Shown here piece by piece: positions 41,853-50,568 of a stretch of DNA of 64,000 nt. The DNA lies in assembly GCF_001592285.1 (NCBI RefSeq), contig NZ_BCWQ01000017.1, positions 1 to 64,000 on the forward strand. The letters are read 5' to 3'. Below the pieces are notes generated by a model. It did not search any database. It was not told where the DNA came from and saw nothing but the letters and a program-made list of their open reading frames with translations. Position 1 is the first letter of the stretch. Each line of letters opens with the position of its first letter. The stretch is from Hydrogenophaga pseudoflava NBRC 102511. Lineage in GTDB: Bacteria > Pseudomonadota > Gammaproteobacteria > Burkholderiales > Burkholderiaceae_C. A program made the position numbers and the translations under genes.

Positions 41853-42413
41853 TCAAGGAACCAGAATGGTGTCGCCGGGCATCAGAACCACGTTGGTGTC
41901 GAGCTGGTTCCCCTTGACCAGATCGTCGTAGCGAACCGGCAGCACCCGGTTGCCCTGAGGCGAACTGCGCAAGACCCGGATCGAGTTGCCATCGGCAAAC
42001 CGATCCAGCCCCCCGACCTGACTGAGCATTTGCAGCACCGTGGTCTCCGATGACGTCAAGGTCACCGCTCCGGGGCGCACCACCTTGCCGAGCACAAACA
42101 CCTGATTGCCATCCGTGGCTGTGATCGCCACGGTCACGACGGGCTCAGGAATGTACTTCTTGAGCCTCTCGGCCACCTTGGCTTCGACTTCCGGGGTGCT
42201 CAGTCCCACCACCGAAACACGCCCGGCCAGCGGAAAGGTGATGCTGCCGTCGGGCAGAACGCGCACCTCCATCCGCAAGGCTTCGTCCTTCCAGACCGAG
42301 ACCATCAGGGCGTCGCCATGCCGCAACTTGTAAGCAGCATCAGACTGAGCCATCAAAGAACCGCTGGCGGTCAGCAAAACTGCGGTCGTCACTAAGCTGG
42401 ACAGAACAGACAT
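41853..42413 (-). CDS. epsE: EpsE-type polysaccharide export protein (Wza family)
   Basis: A 186-residue periplasmic/outer-membrane export protein from ATG 42413, with GGAG eight bases upstream; a TTG four codons earlier is less likely. It has a Sec-type signal (VTTAVLLTASGSLMAQ) without a lipobox Cys, then the poly_export domain (YKLRHGDALMVSVWKDEALRMEVRVLPDG) and a SLBB-like domain (QVFVLGKVVRPGAV...). At 186 residues it is a short Wza-type protein, as in EpsE homologues of betaproteobacteria. It should form or support the outer-membrane exit channel. It is the first gene of the eps export operon; the likely promoter is in the AT-rich stretch about 100 bases upstream. Confidence 0.93.
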   Translation of the reverse strand: MSVLSSLVTTAVLLTASGSLMAQSDAAYKLRHGDALMVSVWKDEALRMEVRVLPDGSITFPLAGRVSVVGLSTPEVEAKVAERLKKYIPEPVVTVAITATDGNQVFVLGKVVRPGAVTLTSSETTVLQMLSQVGGLDRFADGNSIRVLRSSPQGNRVLPVRYDDLVKGNQLDTNVVLMPGDTILVP

Positions 42414-42757
42414 GGCAATCTCCAAGGATCAGAGTGGTTGCAGGGAACCCGTTGACCAGGCAGAAGATGAAATTCTCCATGCTCAGACATGGCGAGGTTT
42501 CAAAATATTACGAACTTTATCTTAAGCCAAGTCGACAAGGTCGCGGTTTCCGCAATCGTCATCCGTACCCTCCAAGGGAGTAGCGGGACCCGGGTATCCG
42601 CCCTCAGCGGGGCAAGTTGCGGGTCGTATCTCACAAACGCTTGGGACTGTTGCAGACAACGACGCTCCATCATGGTCATGGTTCTGTTGCTGCGGGGTGC
42701 GGGAATGACTCAAGGCAAAAAAAAACCCCAAGTGATCGAATCACTTGGGGCATGTTC
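42414..42757 (-). promoter_or_regulatory. Intergenic region upstream of epsE (probable promoter and leader)
   Basis: About 344 bases without a gene between epsE and tRNA-Ser. The stretch 42495-42540 is notably AT-rich and, read on the - strand, contains GCTTAAGATAAAG and TAATAT, a fair -10 with only a weak -35. A short stem CCATG-TCTGAG-CATGG (42477-42492) lies in the putative leader. The tRNA terminator occupies 42717-42750. The remainder, about 42541-42716, shows no gene or clear motif. Confidence 0.35.
42717..42750 (-). terminator. Rho-independent terminator after tRNA-Ser
   Basis: On the - strand the sequence forms an 11-base-pair perfect stem CCCCAAGTGAT / ATCACTTGGGG with a three-base loop, followed directly by nine T residues. 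It is seven bases beyond the CCA end of the tRNA and so ends the tRNA transcript, shielding the eps operon from read-through. Confidence 0.92.
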
Positions 42758-42847
<90 letters not shown>

Positions 42848-42886
42848 GCGAAGCCTGCGATTGTAGCAGGCTGCAGGGCGTTGTTT

Positions 42887-43804
42887 TCAGGCCTTTGCCT
42901 TGGTCGTGCCGATCATCTGCATGGCTGAGCCGATGAGAGCCGAGACCTCGCTCATGTTGCCGGGGACGATGAGCGTGGTGGTGGCGTCGGCAGCCACCTT
43001 GCCGTAGGCATCCACGGCGCGTTCGGCCACCTTGAGCTGGACGGCCTGCTCGCCGCCAGGTTGCCGGATGGCGGTGGCGATGCGCTCGATGGCCTGGGCC
43101 GTGGCGTCGGCCACCGCCGTGATTGCTGCGGCCTCACCCTGGGCCTGGTTGATGGCGGCCTGCTTTTCACCCTCCGAGCGGGCAATGAAGGCCTCGCGCT
43201 CGCCGGTGGCAATGTTGATCTGCTCCTGACGGCGGCCCTCGGAGGCGGCAATCAGTGCGCGCTTTTCGCGCTCGGCCGTGATCTGCTGCTGCATGGCGTG
43301 CAGGATCTCCTTGGGTGGCGTCAGGTCCTTGATCTCGTAGCGCAGCACCTTGACCCCCCAGTTCAGCGCCGCCTCGTCGATGGCCTGCACCACCTGCGCG
43401 TTGATGATGTCGCGCTCCTCGAAAGTCTTGTCGAGTTCCAGCTTGCCGATCACCGAGCGCAGCGAGGTCTGTGCGAGTTGGGTCACGGCGACGATGTAGT
43501 TGGAAGAGCCGTAGCTGGCGCGCATCGGGTCGGTCACCTGGAAGTAGAGGATGCCGTCCACCTGCAGCTGGGTGTTGTCGCGTGTGATGCAGACTTGGCT
43601 GGGCACATCCAGCGGGATCTCCTTGAGGCTGTGCTTGTAGGCGACTTTGTCGATGAAGGGCACCAGAAAGTTGAGACCCGGTGCCAACGATGCGTGGTAC
43701 TTGCCCAGGCGTTCGACCACCCAGGCATTCTGCTGGGGCACGACCTTGACTGCCCGGATGATGAAGATCGCCGCGATGATGAAAAGAAACAGTGCGATTT
43801 CCAT
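42887..43804 (-). CDS. SPFH/stomatin-like membrane protein (QmcA/YbbK type)
   Basis: A 305-residue protein with one N-terminal membrane helix (LFLFIIAAIFIIRAV) and an SPFH domain (VPQQNAWVVERLGKYHASLAPGLNFLVPFID). A long helical, glutamate/alanine-rich region follows (ITAEREKRALIAASEGRRQEQINIATGEREAFIARSEG). This matches the slipin/QmcA group, which forms large membrane-associated rings and organises membrane microdomains. It lies 51 bases after the NfeD-type gene in the same direction; SPFH and NfeD partners are usually encoded together in bacteria. Its stop is close to the tRNA gene. Confidence 0.92.
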   Translation of the reverse strand: MEIALFLFIIAAIFIIRAVKVVPQQNAWVVERLGKYHASLAPGLNFLVPFIDKVAYKHSLKEIPLDVPSQVCITRDNTQLQVDGILYFQVTDPMRASYGSSNYIVAVTQLAQTSLRSVIGKLELDKTFEERDIINAQVVQAIDEAALNWGVKVLRYEIKDLTPPKEILHAMQQQITAEREKRALIAASEGRRQEQINIATGEREAFIARSEGEKQAAINQAQGEAAAITAVADATAQAIERIATAIRQPGGEQAVQLKVAERAVDAYGKVAADATTTLIVPGNMSEVSALIGSAMQMIGTTKAKA

Positions 43805-43855
43805 GGTGATGTCCCTGTACGGTTGGAAGATTGATGATGGAAGGTTGTTGGGAGA

Positions 43856-44281
43856 TCAGGCCTTCTCGACCTTGAGCCGGTTGCCCACCAGTTCCGTGAC
43901 CCTGTAATTGCCGGCTTCCGCCACCTGGCCTTGTTCAAGCACGGCGGTCCACTGTGCGCCCCGGTAGCGCACGCTGGCGGTGCCATCGGACTGCCAGTTG
44001 TCCACGTGCAGCGTTTCCCCGACGTCCAGGTTGACGCTGCGCAGGGACCGGACCGATGGATCTCCTTTGCGTTTGCGGCGTTGCAGGTGCCCGATGACCA
44101 CGGCTGCCGCCCCGATCAAGGCTGCAGCCACCAGCTGTCCGGAGAAAGAGAGTCCCAGGTGGGCGGCGAGGGCACCGGCAGCCAGCCCGACCGCCAGCAT
44201 GAGCAGGTAGAAGGTGCCGGTAAAAAGCTCCAGCGCCACCAGCGCCGCAGCCATCAACCACCACATGGTCGACTCGTCCAT
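43856..44281 (-). CDS. NfeD-family membrane protein
   Basis: A 141-residue protein from ATG 44281, preceded by a strong AGGAGGA ribosome site; the longer frame upstream has no such site. The N-terminal half has three hydrophobic segments (WWLMAAALVALELFTGTFYLLMLAVGL and AALIGAAAVVIGH), and the C-terminal half is an OB-fold-like domain (NLDVGETLHVDNW, GTASVRYRGAQWTAVL, YRVTELVGNRLKVE). This is the short NfeD (YbbJ-type) form without a protease domain. It pairs with the adjacent SPFH protein. Confidence 0.9.
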   Translation of the reverse strand: MDESTMWWLMAAALVALELFTGTFYLLMLAVGLAAGALAAHLGLSFSGQLVAAALIGAAAVVIGHLQRRKRKGDPSVRSLRSVNLDVGETLHVDNWQSDGTASVRYRGAQWTAVLEQGQVAEAGNYRVTELVGNRLKVEKA

Positions 44282-44440
44282 TGAACATCCTCCTCGATAG
44301 ATGCCACACCATGTCTGGCAAGCGCCACATTCTGCGTCAAAAGCCCTGCGACAGAAGTTCAGCGTCATGTGATTTCCGTACACTTGCCCGCTTCCTGGCC
44401 CTTCCCACCCGCCCCGGCTCGCACCGGCTGGAGATACGCG

Positions 44441-46735
44441 ATGAAATTCCGCTTTCCCATCGTCATCATCGACGAGGACTTCCGTTCCGAAAACACGTCT
44501 GGCCTGGGGATCCGCGCCCTGGCACAGGCCATTGAAAGCGAAGGCTTCGAAGTGGTGGGCGTGACGAGCTACGGCGACCTTTCACAGTTTGCGCAGCAGC
44601 AGTCGCGCGCCAGCGCCTTCATCCTGTCCATCGACGACGAGGAGTTCACCCCGGGGCCTGATCTGGACCCAGCGGTGCTGAATCTTCGCAACTTCATCGA
44701 GGAAGTGCGCCGCAAGAACGCCGAGGTGCCGATCTACGTGCATGGCGAGACCAAGACCAGCCGCCACCTGCCCAACGACGTGCTGCGCGAGCTGCATGGC
44801 TTCATCCACATGTTCGAGGACACGCCGGAGTTCGTGGCGCGCCACATCATCCGCGAGGCCAAGAGCTATCTCGAAGGCATCCAGCCGCCGTTTTTCAAGG
44901 CCCTGCTGGACTATGCGGAAGATGGTTCTTATTCATGGCACTGCCCTGGTCACTCGGGTGGAGTGGCTTTCCTCAAGAGCCCGGTGGGCCAGATGTACCA
45001 CCAGTTCTATGGTGAGAACATGCTGCGCGCCGACGTGTGCAACGCGGTGGAGGAGCTCGGCCAGCTGCTGGACCACAACGGCGCCATTGGTGCGAGCGAG
45101 CGCAACGCCGCACGCATCTTCAATGCCGACCACTGCTACTTCGTGACCAACGGCACGTCGACGTCGAACAAGATGGTCTGGCACCACACGGTGGCGCCGG
45201 GCGATGTGGTGGTGGTGGACCGGAACTGCCACAAGTCCATCCTGCACTCGATCATCATGACGGGTGCGATACCCGTGTTCCTCAAACCCACGCGCAACCA
45301 CTACGGCATCATCGGTCCGATCCCGCAGGCCGAGTTCGAGGTCGATGCCATCAAGGCCAAGATTCGCGCCAATCCGCTGCTCGCCGGAGTGGATGCCGAC
45401 AAGGTCAAGCCGCGCATCCTGACACTGACGCAGTCCACCTACGACGGCGTACTCTACAACACCGAGACCATCAAGAACCTGCTCGATGGCTGGGTGGACA
45501 ACCTCCACTTCGACGAGGCCTGGCTGCCGCACGCGGCCTTCCATCCCTTCTACGGCAGCTTCCACGCCATGGGCAAGAAGCGCGCGCGTCCGCAGCATTC
45601 GGTGGTGTACGCCACGCAGTCCATCCACAAGCTGCTGGCCGGCATCAGCCAGGCCAGCCATGTGCTGGTGCAGGATTCCCAGAGCACCAAGCTCGACCGC
45701 CACCTCTTCAACGAGGCCTACCTGATGCACACCAGCACCAGCCCGCAGTACAGCATCATCGCCAGCTGCGACGTGGCCGCTGCCATGATGGAGCCGCCGG
45801 GCGGCACGGCGCTCGTGGAAGAGAGCATCGCCGAGGCGCTCGACTTCAGACGTGCCATGCGCAAGGTGGAGGCCGAGTTCGGGCAGGACGACTGGTGGTT
45901 CCAGGTCTGGGGGCCGGACAGCCTGGTGGAGGAGGGCGTGGGCAGGGCCAGCGACTGGGTGCTCAAGCGCACCGACGCTGATGGCGTGCAGCCATCCGAT
46001 GGTGAGGAGGCCTGGCACGGCTTCGGCGACATGGCGCCGGGCTTCAACATGCTCGATCCGATCAAGGCCACCATCGTGACGCCGGGCCTGAACCTCAAGG
46101 GTGACTTTGCGGCCACCGGCATCCCGGCGTCCATCGTCACCAAGTTCCTCGCCGAACACGGTGTGGTGGTGGAGAAGACCGGGCTGTATTCCTTCTTCAT
46201 CATGTTCACCATCGGCATCACCAAGGGCCGCTGGAACACGCTGCTGACGGCGCTGCAGCAGTTCAAGGACGACTACGCCAAGAACCAGCCGATGTGGCGG
46301 ATCATGCCGGAGTTCTGCGCCAAGCAGCCGCGCTACGAGCAGATGGGTCTTCGCGACCTGTGCCAGCATGTGCACGCGCTTTACGCCAAGTACGACATCG
46401 CCCGTCTGACCACCGACATGTACCTGAGCGACCACACGCCGGCCATGAAGCCCAGCGATGCGTTCGCGCACATCGCCCACCGCACGACGCAGCGCGTGCC
46501 GATCGACGATCTGGAAGGGCGCATCACCACCAGCCTGGTGACGCCGTACCCGCCGGGCATTCCGCTGCTGATTCCGGGAGAGGTGTTCAACAAGAAGATC
46601 GTGGACTACCTCAAGTTCAACCGCGAGTTTGCCCGTGAATGCCCTGGGTTCGAGACCGATATCCATGGCTTGGTGCAGGAGGTCGGGCTCGACGGCGTGG
46701 TCAGCTACTTTGCGGACTGTGTGAAGGCGGGGTAA
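44441..46735 (+). CDS. PLP-dependent arginine/lysine/ornithine decarboxylase
   Basis: A 764-residue fold-III decarboxylase from ATG 44441 (GGAG nine bases upstream). Residues 1-130 are the response-regulator-like wing domain (IVIIDEDFRSENTSGLGIRAL). The core has HCPGHSGGVAFLKSP and VTNGTSTSNKMVWH, with the PLP lysine in ATQSIHKLLAGISQ (Lys397). The C-terminal part contains TPYPPGIPLLIPGE. The reaction is decarboxylation of a basic amino acid to the corresponding polyamine precursor in the cytoplasm. The motifs do not settle arginine versus lysine versus ornithine; biosynthetic-type relatives in betaproteobacteria are usually listed as arginine/lysine/ornithine decarboxylase. It is followed 29 bases later by a small DUF465 gene. 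Confidence 0.93.
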   Translation: MKFRFPIVIIDEDFRSENTSGLGIRALAQAIESEGFEVVGVTSYGDLSQFAQQQSRASAFILSIDDEEFTPGPDLDPAVLNLRNFIEEVRRKNAEVPIYVHGETKTSRHLPNDVLRELHGFIHMFEDTPEFVARHIIREAKSYLEGIQPPFFKALLDYAEDGSYSWHCPGHSGGVAFLKSPVGQMYHQFYGENMLRADVCNAVEELGQLLDHNGAIGASERNAARIFNADHCYFVTNGTSTSNKMVWHHTVAPGDVVVVDRNCHKSILHSIIMTGAIPVFLKPTRNHYGIIGPIPQAEFEVDAIKAKIRANPLLAGVDADKVKPRILTLTQSTYDGVLYNTETIKNLLDGWVDNLHFDEAWLPHAAFHPFYGSFHAMGKKRARPQHSVVYATQSIHKLLAGISQASHVLVQDSQSTKLDRHLFNEAYLMHTSTSPQYSIIASCDVAAAMMEPPGGTALVEESIAEALDFRRAMRKVEAEFGQDDWWFQVWGPDSLVEEGVGRASDWVLKRTDADGVQPSDGEEAWHGFGDMAPGFNMLDPIKATIVTPGLNLKGDFAATGIPASIVTKFLAEHGVVVEKTGLYSFFIMFTIGITKGRWNTLLTALQQFKDDYAKNQPMWRIMPEFCAKQPRYEQMGLRDLCQHVHALYAKYDIARLTTDMYLSDHTPAMKPSDAFAHIAHRTTQRVPIDDLEGRITTSLVTPYPPGIPLLIPGEVFNKKIVDYLKFNREFARECPGFETDIHGLVQEVGLDGVVSYFADCVKAG

Positions 46736-46764
46736 GCTGGCATCCCGACACCAGAGGAGCACCG

Positions 46765-46983
46765 ATGTTTCCCGAATACCGCGATCTGATCACAAGCCTC
46801 AAGGGCCACGATCACCACTTCACCCGGCTGTTCGACAAGCACAACGAGCTCGATCAGCAGATCAGGAACAAGGAAGCCCACATCGAACCGGGCACGCAAC
46901 TGGAGATCGAGCGGCTGAAAAAGGAGAAGCTCGCCCTCAAGGATCAGATCTACGCGCACCTGCGCCAGGTGTCTGGCGCCTGA
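46765..46983 (+). CDS. DUF465/YdcH-family small protein
   Basis: A 72-residue, highly charged, mostly helical protein. ATG 46765 has AGAGGAGC upstream. The sequence YRDLITSLKGHDHHFTRLFDKH then L-D-x-x-I and the LKKEKLALKDQIYAHL ending fit the DUF465 (YdcH) family, whose role is not established. It follows the decarboxylase and converges with the DNA ligase gene. Confidence 0.88.
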   Translation: MFPEYRDLITSLKGHDHHFTRLFDKHNELDQQIRNKEAHIEPGTQLEIERLKKEKLALKDQIYAHLRQVSGA

Positions 46984-46992
46984 CGGACAAAG

Positions 46993-47868
46993 TCAGCGGG
47001 CGGGTGGCCGGTAGTCCGGGCGCTCGCGCAGGAAGCTGGCGAACCGGGGCAGCCCGCTGTCGTGCAGACCCCGGTAGCGGTAGGTGATCCAGCTGCCGAC
47101 GGAGGGCGGACGTTCACGCTGCGCGTCTGAGAAACCCGTGCCCAGCCGGAAGCGCTGGCCGTCGGGCGTCTCGACCCACAGCGCACCCATCCGCCCGGCA
47201 TGCCGTCCTTTGCCGGGCACGTAGGACAGTACGCGCGCCTCGGCATCGTCAAACGGCTTGAGCTTGACCAGGTCGTCGCCCCGCACCGCGCGGTAGGGCG
47301 AATCTCCTCGGTGCAGCATCAGGCCCTCGGCGCCCGCCTGTATGTCGGTCTTGAGCCGGCGCTGCAGCGTGCTGTGGTCGGTGATTTTCTCCTGGGGCAC
47401 GGCCACCACCCACGGCAGATCAAGCTGGCGCACCAGCGCCTGGTAAGCCGCCAGCCGCTCATCGAACAGGCCTGGATGGGCGGGCAGATCGAACACCATG
47501 AAGCGGATGCGACGCCAGGCCTCGTCGCTGGCCTGCAACTGGCGCACGGTGCCACTGACTTCCTCGAAACGGCCGCGCCCGGCCCACAGCTCGCCGTCCA
47601 TGGGCGTGGGTGGCCAACCCTGCGTGAACCAGACGGGTGGCGACAGCGGCTCACCACCCCGGGTCCACAGGCGCTGCCCATCCCAGTAGCCACGCACGCC
47701 GTCGTATTTTTCACTGACCCAGTAGGCCGAAAGATCCAGTCCGGGCCGGTACTTGCCCGCCAGCATCAGGGCCGGTGGCGCGTCGGCCGCCAGCGATACC
47801 AAAGGGCACAAAAAAACACCGGCGATGGCAGCGAGAACGCTGCGTCGACCGGTGCCCATGGTGGTCAT
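46993..47868 (-). CDS. Periplasmic ATP-dependent DNA ligase (LigE type)
   Basis: A 291-residue protein. The N-terminus (RRSVLAAIAGVFLCPLVSLAADA) is a Sec signal peptide with cleavage expected near SLA/ADA. The mature part is a minimal nucleotidyltransferase: VSEKYDGVRGYW contains the KxDG motif with Lys54 as the AMP-accepting residue. DGELWAGRGRFEEV, FMVFDLP, EGLMLH and DDLVKLKPF supply the remaining ligase motifs. A C-terminal OB-domain follows (GRMGALWVETPDGQRFRLGTGFSD). Such small exported ligases of proteobacteria are ATP-dependent and have been proposed to act on DNA in the periplasm, for example during uptake. It converges with the DUF465 gene and lies just downstream of fabI. Confidence 0.9.
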   Translation of the reverse strand: MTTMGTGRRSVLAAIAGVFLCPLVSLAADAPPALMLAGKYRPGLDLSAYWVSEKYDGVRGYWDGQRLWTRGGEPLSPPVWFTQGWPPTPMDGELWAGRGRFEEVSGTVRQLQASDEAWRRIRFMVFDLPAHPGLFDERLAAYQALVRQLDLPWVVAVPQEKITDHSTLQRRLKTDIQAGAEGLMLHRGDSPYRAVRGDDLVKLKPFDDAEARVLSYVPGKGRHAGRMGALWVETPDGQRFRLGTGFSDAQRERPPSVGSWITYRYRGLHDSGLPRFASFLRERPDYRPPAR

Positions 47869-47886
47869 CGCGTAGGAAAAGAACGG

Positions 47887-48684
47887 TCAGGAGACCGACT
47901 CGCTGTCCTTGCTGATGCCGGCGGTCTGGCTGAAGCCGCAGTCCACGTAGGTGATTTCGGACGTCACGCCCGAGGCCAGGTCCGACAGCAGGAAGGCGGC
48001 CACGTTGCCGACGTCCTCGATCGTGACGTTGCGGCGCAGCGGGGAGGCCGCGGCCACATAGCCCAGCAGCTTGCCGAAGTCCTTGATGCCGCTGGCGGCC
48101 AGGGTCTTGATCGGGCCGGCGCTGATGCCGTTGACCCGCATGCCGCGCGGGCCCAGCGATTCCGCCAGGTAGCGCACGCTGGCTTCCAGGCTGGCCTTGG
48201 CCAGGCCCATGGTGTTGTAGTTCGGGATGGTGCGCAGCGCCCCCAGGTAGCTCAGCGTCAGCAGCGCCGCGTTGGCATTGAGGTAGGGCAGGGCGGCCTT
48301 GGCCATGGCCGGGAAGCTGTAGGCGCTGATGTCGTGGGCGATGCGGAAGTTCTCGCGCGTCAGGCCGTCGAGGAAGTCGCCGGCAATCGCCTCGCGCGGG
48401 GCGAAGCCGATGCTGTGCACGAAGCCGTCGAACGTCGGCCAGGTCTGCGACAGATCGGCAAACAGCTTCTCGATCTGGGCATCGTCGCCGACGTCGCAAT
48501 CGAAGATGAGGTTCGAGTTGAAATCGGCCGCAAATTCGGTGATGCGGTCCTTGAAGCGTTCGCCCACGTAGCTGAAGGCCAGCTCGGCCCCTTGCGCATG
48601 ACAGGCCTTGGCAATGCCGTAGGCGATGGACCGGTTGGACAGCACGCCCGTGATCAGCAGTTTCTTGCCGGCGAGAAAACCCAT
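47887..48684 (-). CDS. fabI: Enoyl-[acyl-carrier-protein] reductase (FabI)
   Basis: A 265-residue SDR-family reductase that carries out the last reductive step of fatty acid elongation in the cytoplasm. The start [25 protein letters not shown] is the FabI-type NADH site. The catalytic residues Tyr146, Tyr156 and Lys163 fall at exactly the E. coli FabI numbering in [19 protein letters not shown]. Gly93 in SIGF is the residue whose substitution causes triclosan resistance in E. coli FabI; it is unchanged here. The gene is divergent from the peptide-binding protein gene with only 38 bases between start codons, so its promoter must overlap that gene. Confidence 0.96.
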   Translation of the reverse strand: MGFLAGKKLLITGVLSNRSIAYGIAKACHAQGAELAFSYVGERFKDRITEFAADFNSNLIFDCDVGDDAQIEKLFADLSQTWPTFDGFVHSIGFAPREAIAGDFLDGLTRENFRIAHDISAYSFPAMAKAALPYLNANAALLTLSYLGALRTIPNYNTMGLAKASLEASVRYLAESLGPRGMRVNGISAGPIKTLAASGIKDFGKLLGYVAAASPLRRNVTIEDVGNVAAFLLSDLASGVTSEITYVDCGFSQTAGISKDSESVS

Positions 48685-48722
48685 TGTTCAGACTCCAGAA
48701 AAATTTCCCGCAGAATTGTCGC

Positions 48723-50567
48723 ATGCAAGCCCATCGAGCCTTTTCCCTTCGCCTGTGGCGCCTTCTGGTGGCCGTCGGCGTTGCGATGGCTTCGCTGCCG
48801 GCCTGGGCCGCACACGGCTATGCGCTCTGGGGTGAACTGCGGTATCCGCCTGGCTTCACGCACTTCGCCTATGTGAATCCCGATGCGCCCAAGGGCGGTG
48901 AACTGCGCCTGGTCAGTAACCTGCGGGTCTCCACCTTCGACAAGTACAACCCGTTCACCCTGCGCGGCAATGCGCCGGCTTACCTGTCGTCGCTGATGTT
49001 CGACAGCCTGCTCACAGGGGCGCTGGACGAAAACGGCTCGGCCTACGGCCTGCTGGCCTCGGATGTGGTGCTGGCGCCCGACCGGTTGTCGGTGACCTTT
49101 CGCATCCGGCCAGAGGCAAAGTTCCACAACGGACAGCCGGTGCTGGCCGCTGACGTGAAGCACAGCTACGAGACGCTGATCGGCCCCCACACCTCGCCGG
49201 CCTACAAAACGATTCTGGAAGACGTGGCTGGTGTGGACGTGGTCGATGAGCGCACGGTGCGCTACCGGTTCAGGAAGTTCAACCGCGAACTGCCGCTGAC
49301 GGTGGGCGGCCTGCCGGTGTTCAGCCGCGCCTGGGGCGACGAGAAAGATCCGAAGACCGGCCAGCGCAAGAGCTTCGACCTGGTGGTGATGGACATCCCC
49401 ATCGGCAGCGGGCCCTACAAGATCGGGCCGGTGCGCTTCGGCAAGGACATCACCTACGTGCGCGACCCGGCCTACTGGGCGAAGGACCTGCCGGTGCGCC
49501 GCGGCACGGCCAACTTCGACCGCATCACCGTCAAGATCTACAAGGACAACACGGCGCGGCTCGAAGCGCTCAAGGCGGGCGAGTTCGACCTGATGCGCTT
49601 CTTTTCGGCCGGCGACTGGGCGCGGCGCGTCAACGGCAAGCGCTTTGACAGCGGCGAACTGGTCAAGGCCGAGTTCGTGCACAAACAGCCCACCGGTTTC
49701 CAGAGCTATGTGCTCAACACCCGCCGCCCGCCGCTCGACGACATCCGCGTGCGGCAGGCGCTGGGCTTGGCGCTGGACTACGAATGGATGAACCGGCAGA
49801 TGTTCTACGGCGCCTACCAGCGGGTGCAGGGCCTGTTCGGCAACACCGACTGCTCAGCCGAGGGGGCACCGTCCCCGGCCGAGCTGGCTCTGTTGTCGCC
49901 CTGGCGTGCGCAACTGCCGCCCGCCGTTTTCGGCCTGGCCTACCGCTCGCCGCGCACCGACGGGGATGACTCGCTGCGCGGCAACCTTCGCAAAGCGCAG
50001 GCCCTGCTGCGCGAGGCGGGATGGACGGTAAAGGACGGGGCCCTGCGCAATGCGAAGGGCGAGGCCATGGTGCTGGAGTACCTGGACAGCCAGGAAACGG
50101 GTGCGCGCGTGGTGACGCCCTGGTCGCGCAACCTCGCCAAGCTGGGCGTCCAGCTGAGTTTTCGTCCGGTGGATTTCGCGCTGTATCAGCAGCGCTTGCG
50201 CACGTTCAACTTCGACATCACATCGATCGCCTACGGTGGCACGCACAACCCCGGTCCGGAATACGCCGACCTGTTCGGCAGCAAGGCCGCCGACATCGAA
50301 GACTCGGGCAACATGGCCGGCGTGAAAAGCCCGGCAGTCGACGACCTGATCGGCCGAATGGTCGGCGCCGACACCCGTCCCGAGTTCCTGGCCGCCTGCC
50401 GTTCGCTGGAGCGTGTCATCACGCACAGCCACTATCTGGTGCCGCAATGGTCTTCCAGCACGCACCGCATGGTCTACAACGCCTGGCGCCTCGCCCGTCC
50501 GGATGCCATGCCTCCCTATGCCACCGGCGAGGACTGGGCGATCGACACCTGGTGGGCGAAACCCTGA
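48723..50567 (+). CDS. Peptide ABC transporter substrate-binding protein (YejA type)
   Basis: A 614-residue family-5 solute-binding protein. I start it at ATG 48723 because the Sec signal (RLWRLLVAVGVAMASLPAWA) then has the right place. The mature protein begins AHGYALWGELRYPPGFTHFAYVNPDAPKGG, characteristic of YejA-like proteins, and continues with SVTFRIRPEAKFHNGQPVLAADV and ADYDLMRF-like segments of the peptide-binding fold. It would deliver oligopeptides to the downstream permeases in the periplasm. The gene starts a four-gene operon and its stop codon is one base before the next start. Confidence 0.92.
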   Translation: MQAHRAFSLRLWRLLVAVGVAMASLPAWAAHGYALWGELRYPPGFTHFAYVNPDAPKGGELRLVSNLRVSTFDKYNPFTLRGNAPAYLSSLMFDSLLTGALDENGSAYGLLASDVVLAPDRLSVTFRIRPEAKFHNGQPVLAADVKHSYETLIGPHTSPAYKTILEDVAGVDVVDERTVRYRFRKFNRELPLTVGGLPVFSRAWGDEKDPKTGQRKSFDLVVMDIPIGSGPYKIGPVRFGKDITYVRDPAYWAKDLPVRRGTANFDRITVKIYKDNTARLEALKAGEFDLMRFFSAGDWARRVNGKRFDSGELVKAEFVHKQPTGFQSYVLNTRRPPLDDIRVRQALGLALDYEWMNRQMFYGAYQRVQGLFGNTDCSAEGAPSPAELALLSPWRAQLPPAVFGLAYRSPRTDGDDSLRGNLRKAQALLREAGWTVKDGALRNAKGEAMVLEYLDSQETGARVVTPWSRNLAKLGVQLSFRPVDFALYQQRLRTFNFDITSIAYGGTHNPGPEYADLFGSKAADIEDSGNMAGVKSPAVDDLIGRMVGADTRPEFLAACRSLERVITHSHYLVPQWSSSTHRMVYNAWRLARPDAMPPYATGEDWAIDTWWAKP

Positions 50568-50568
50568 T

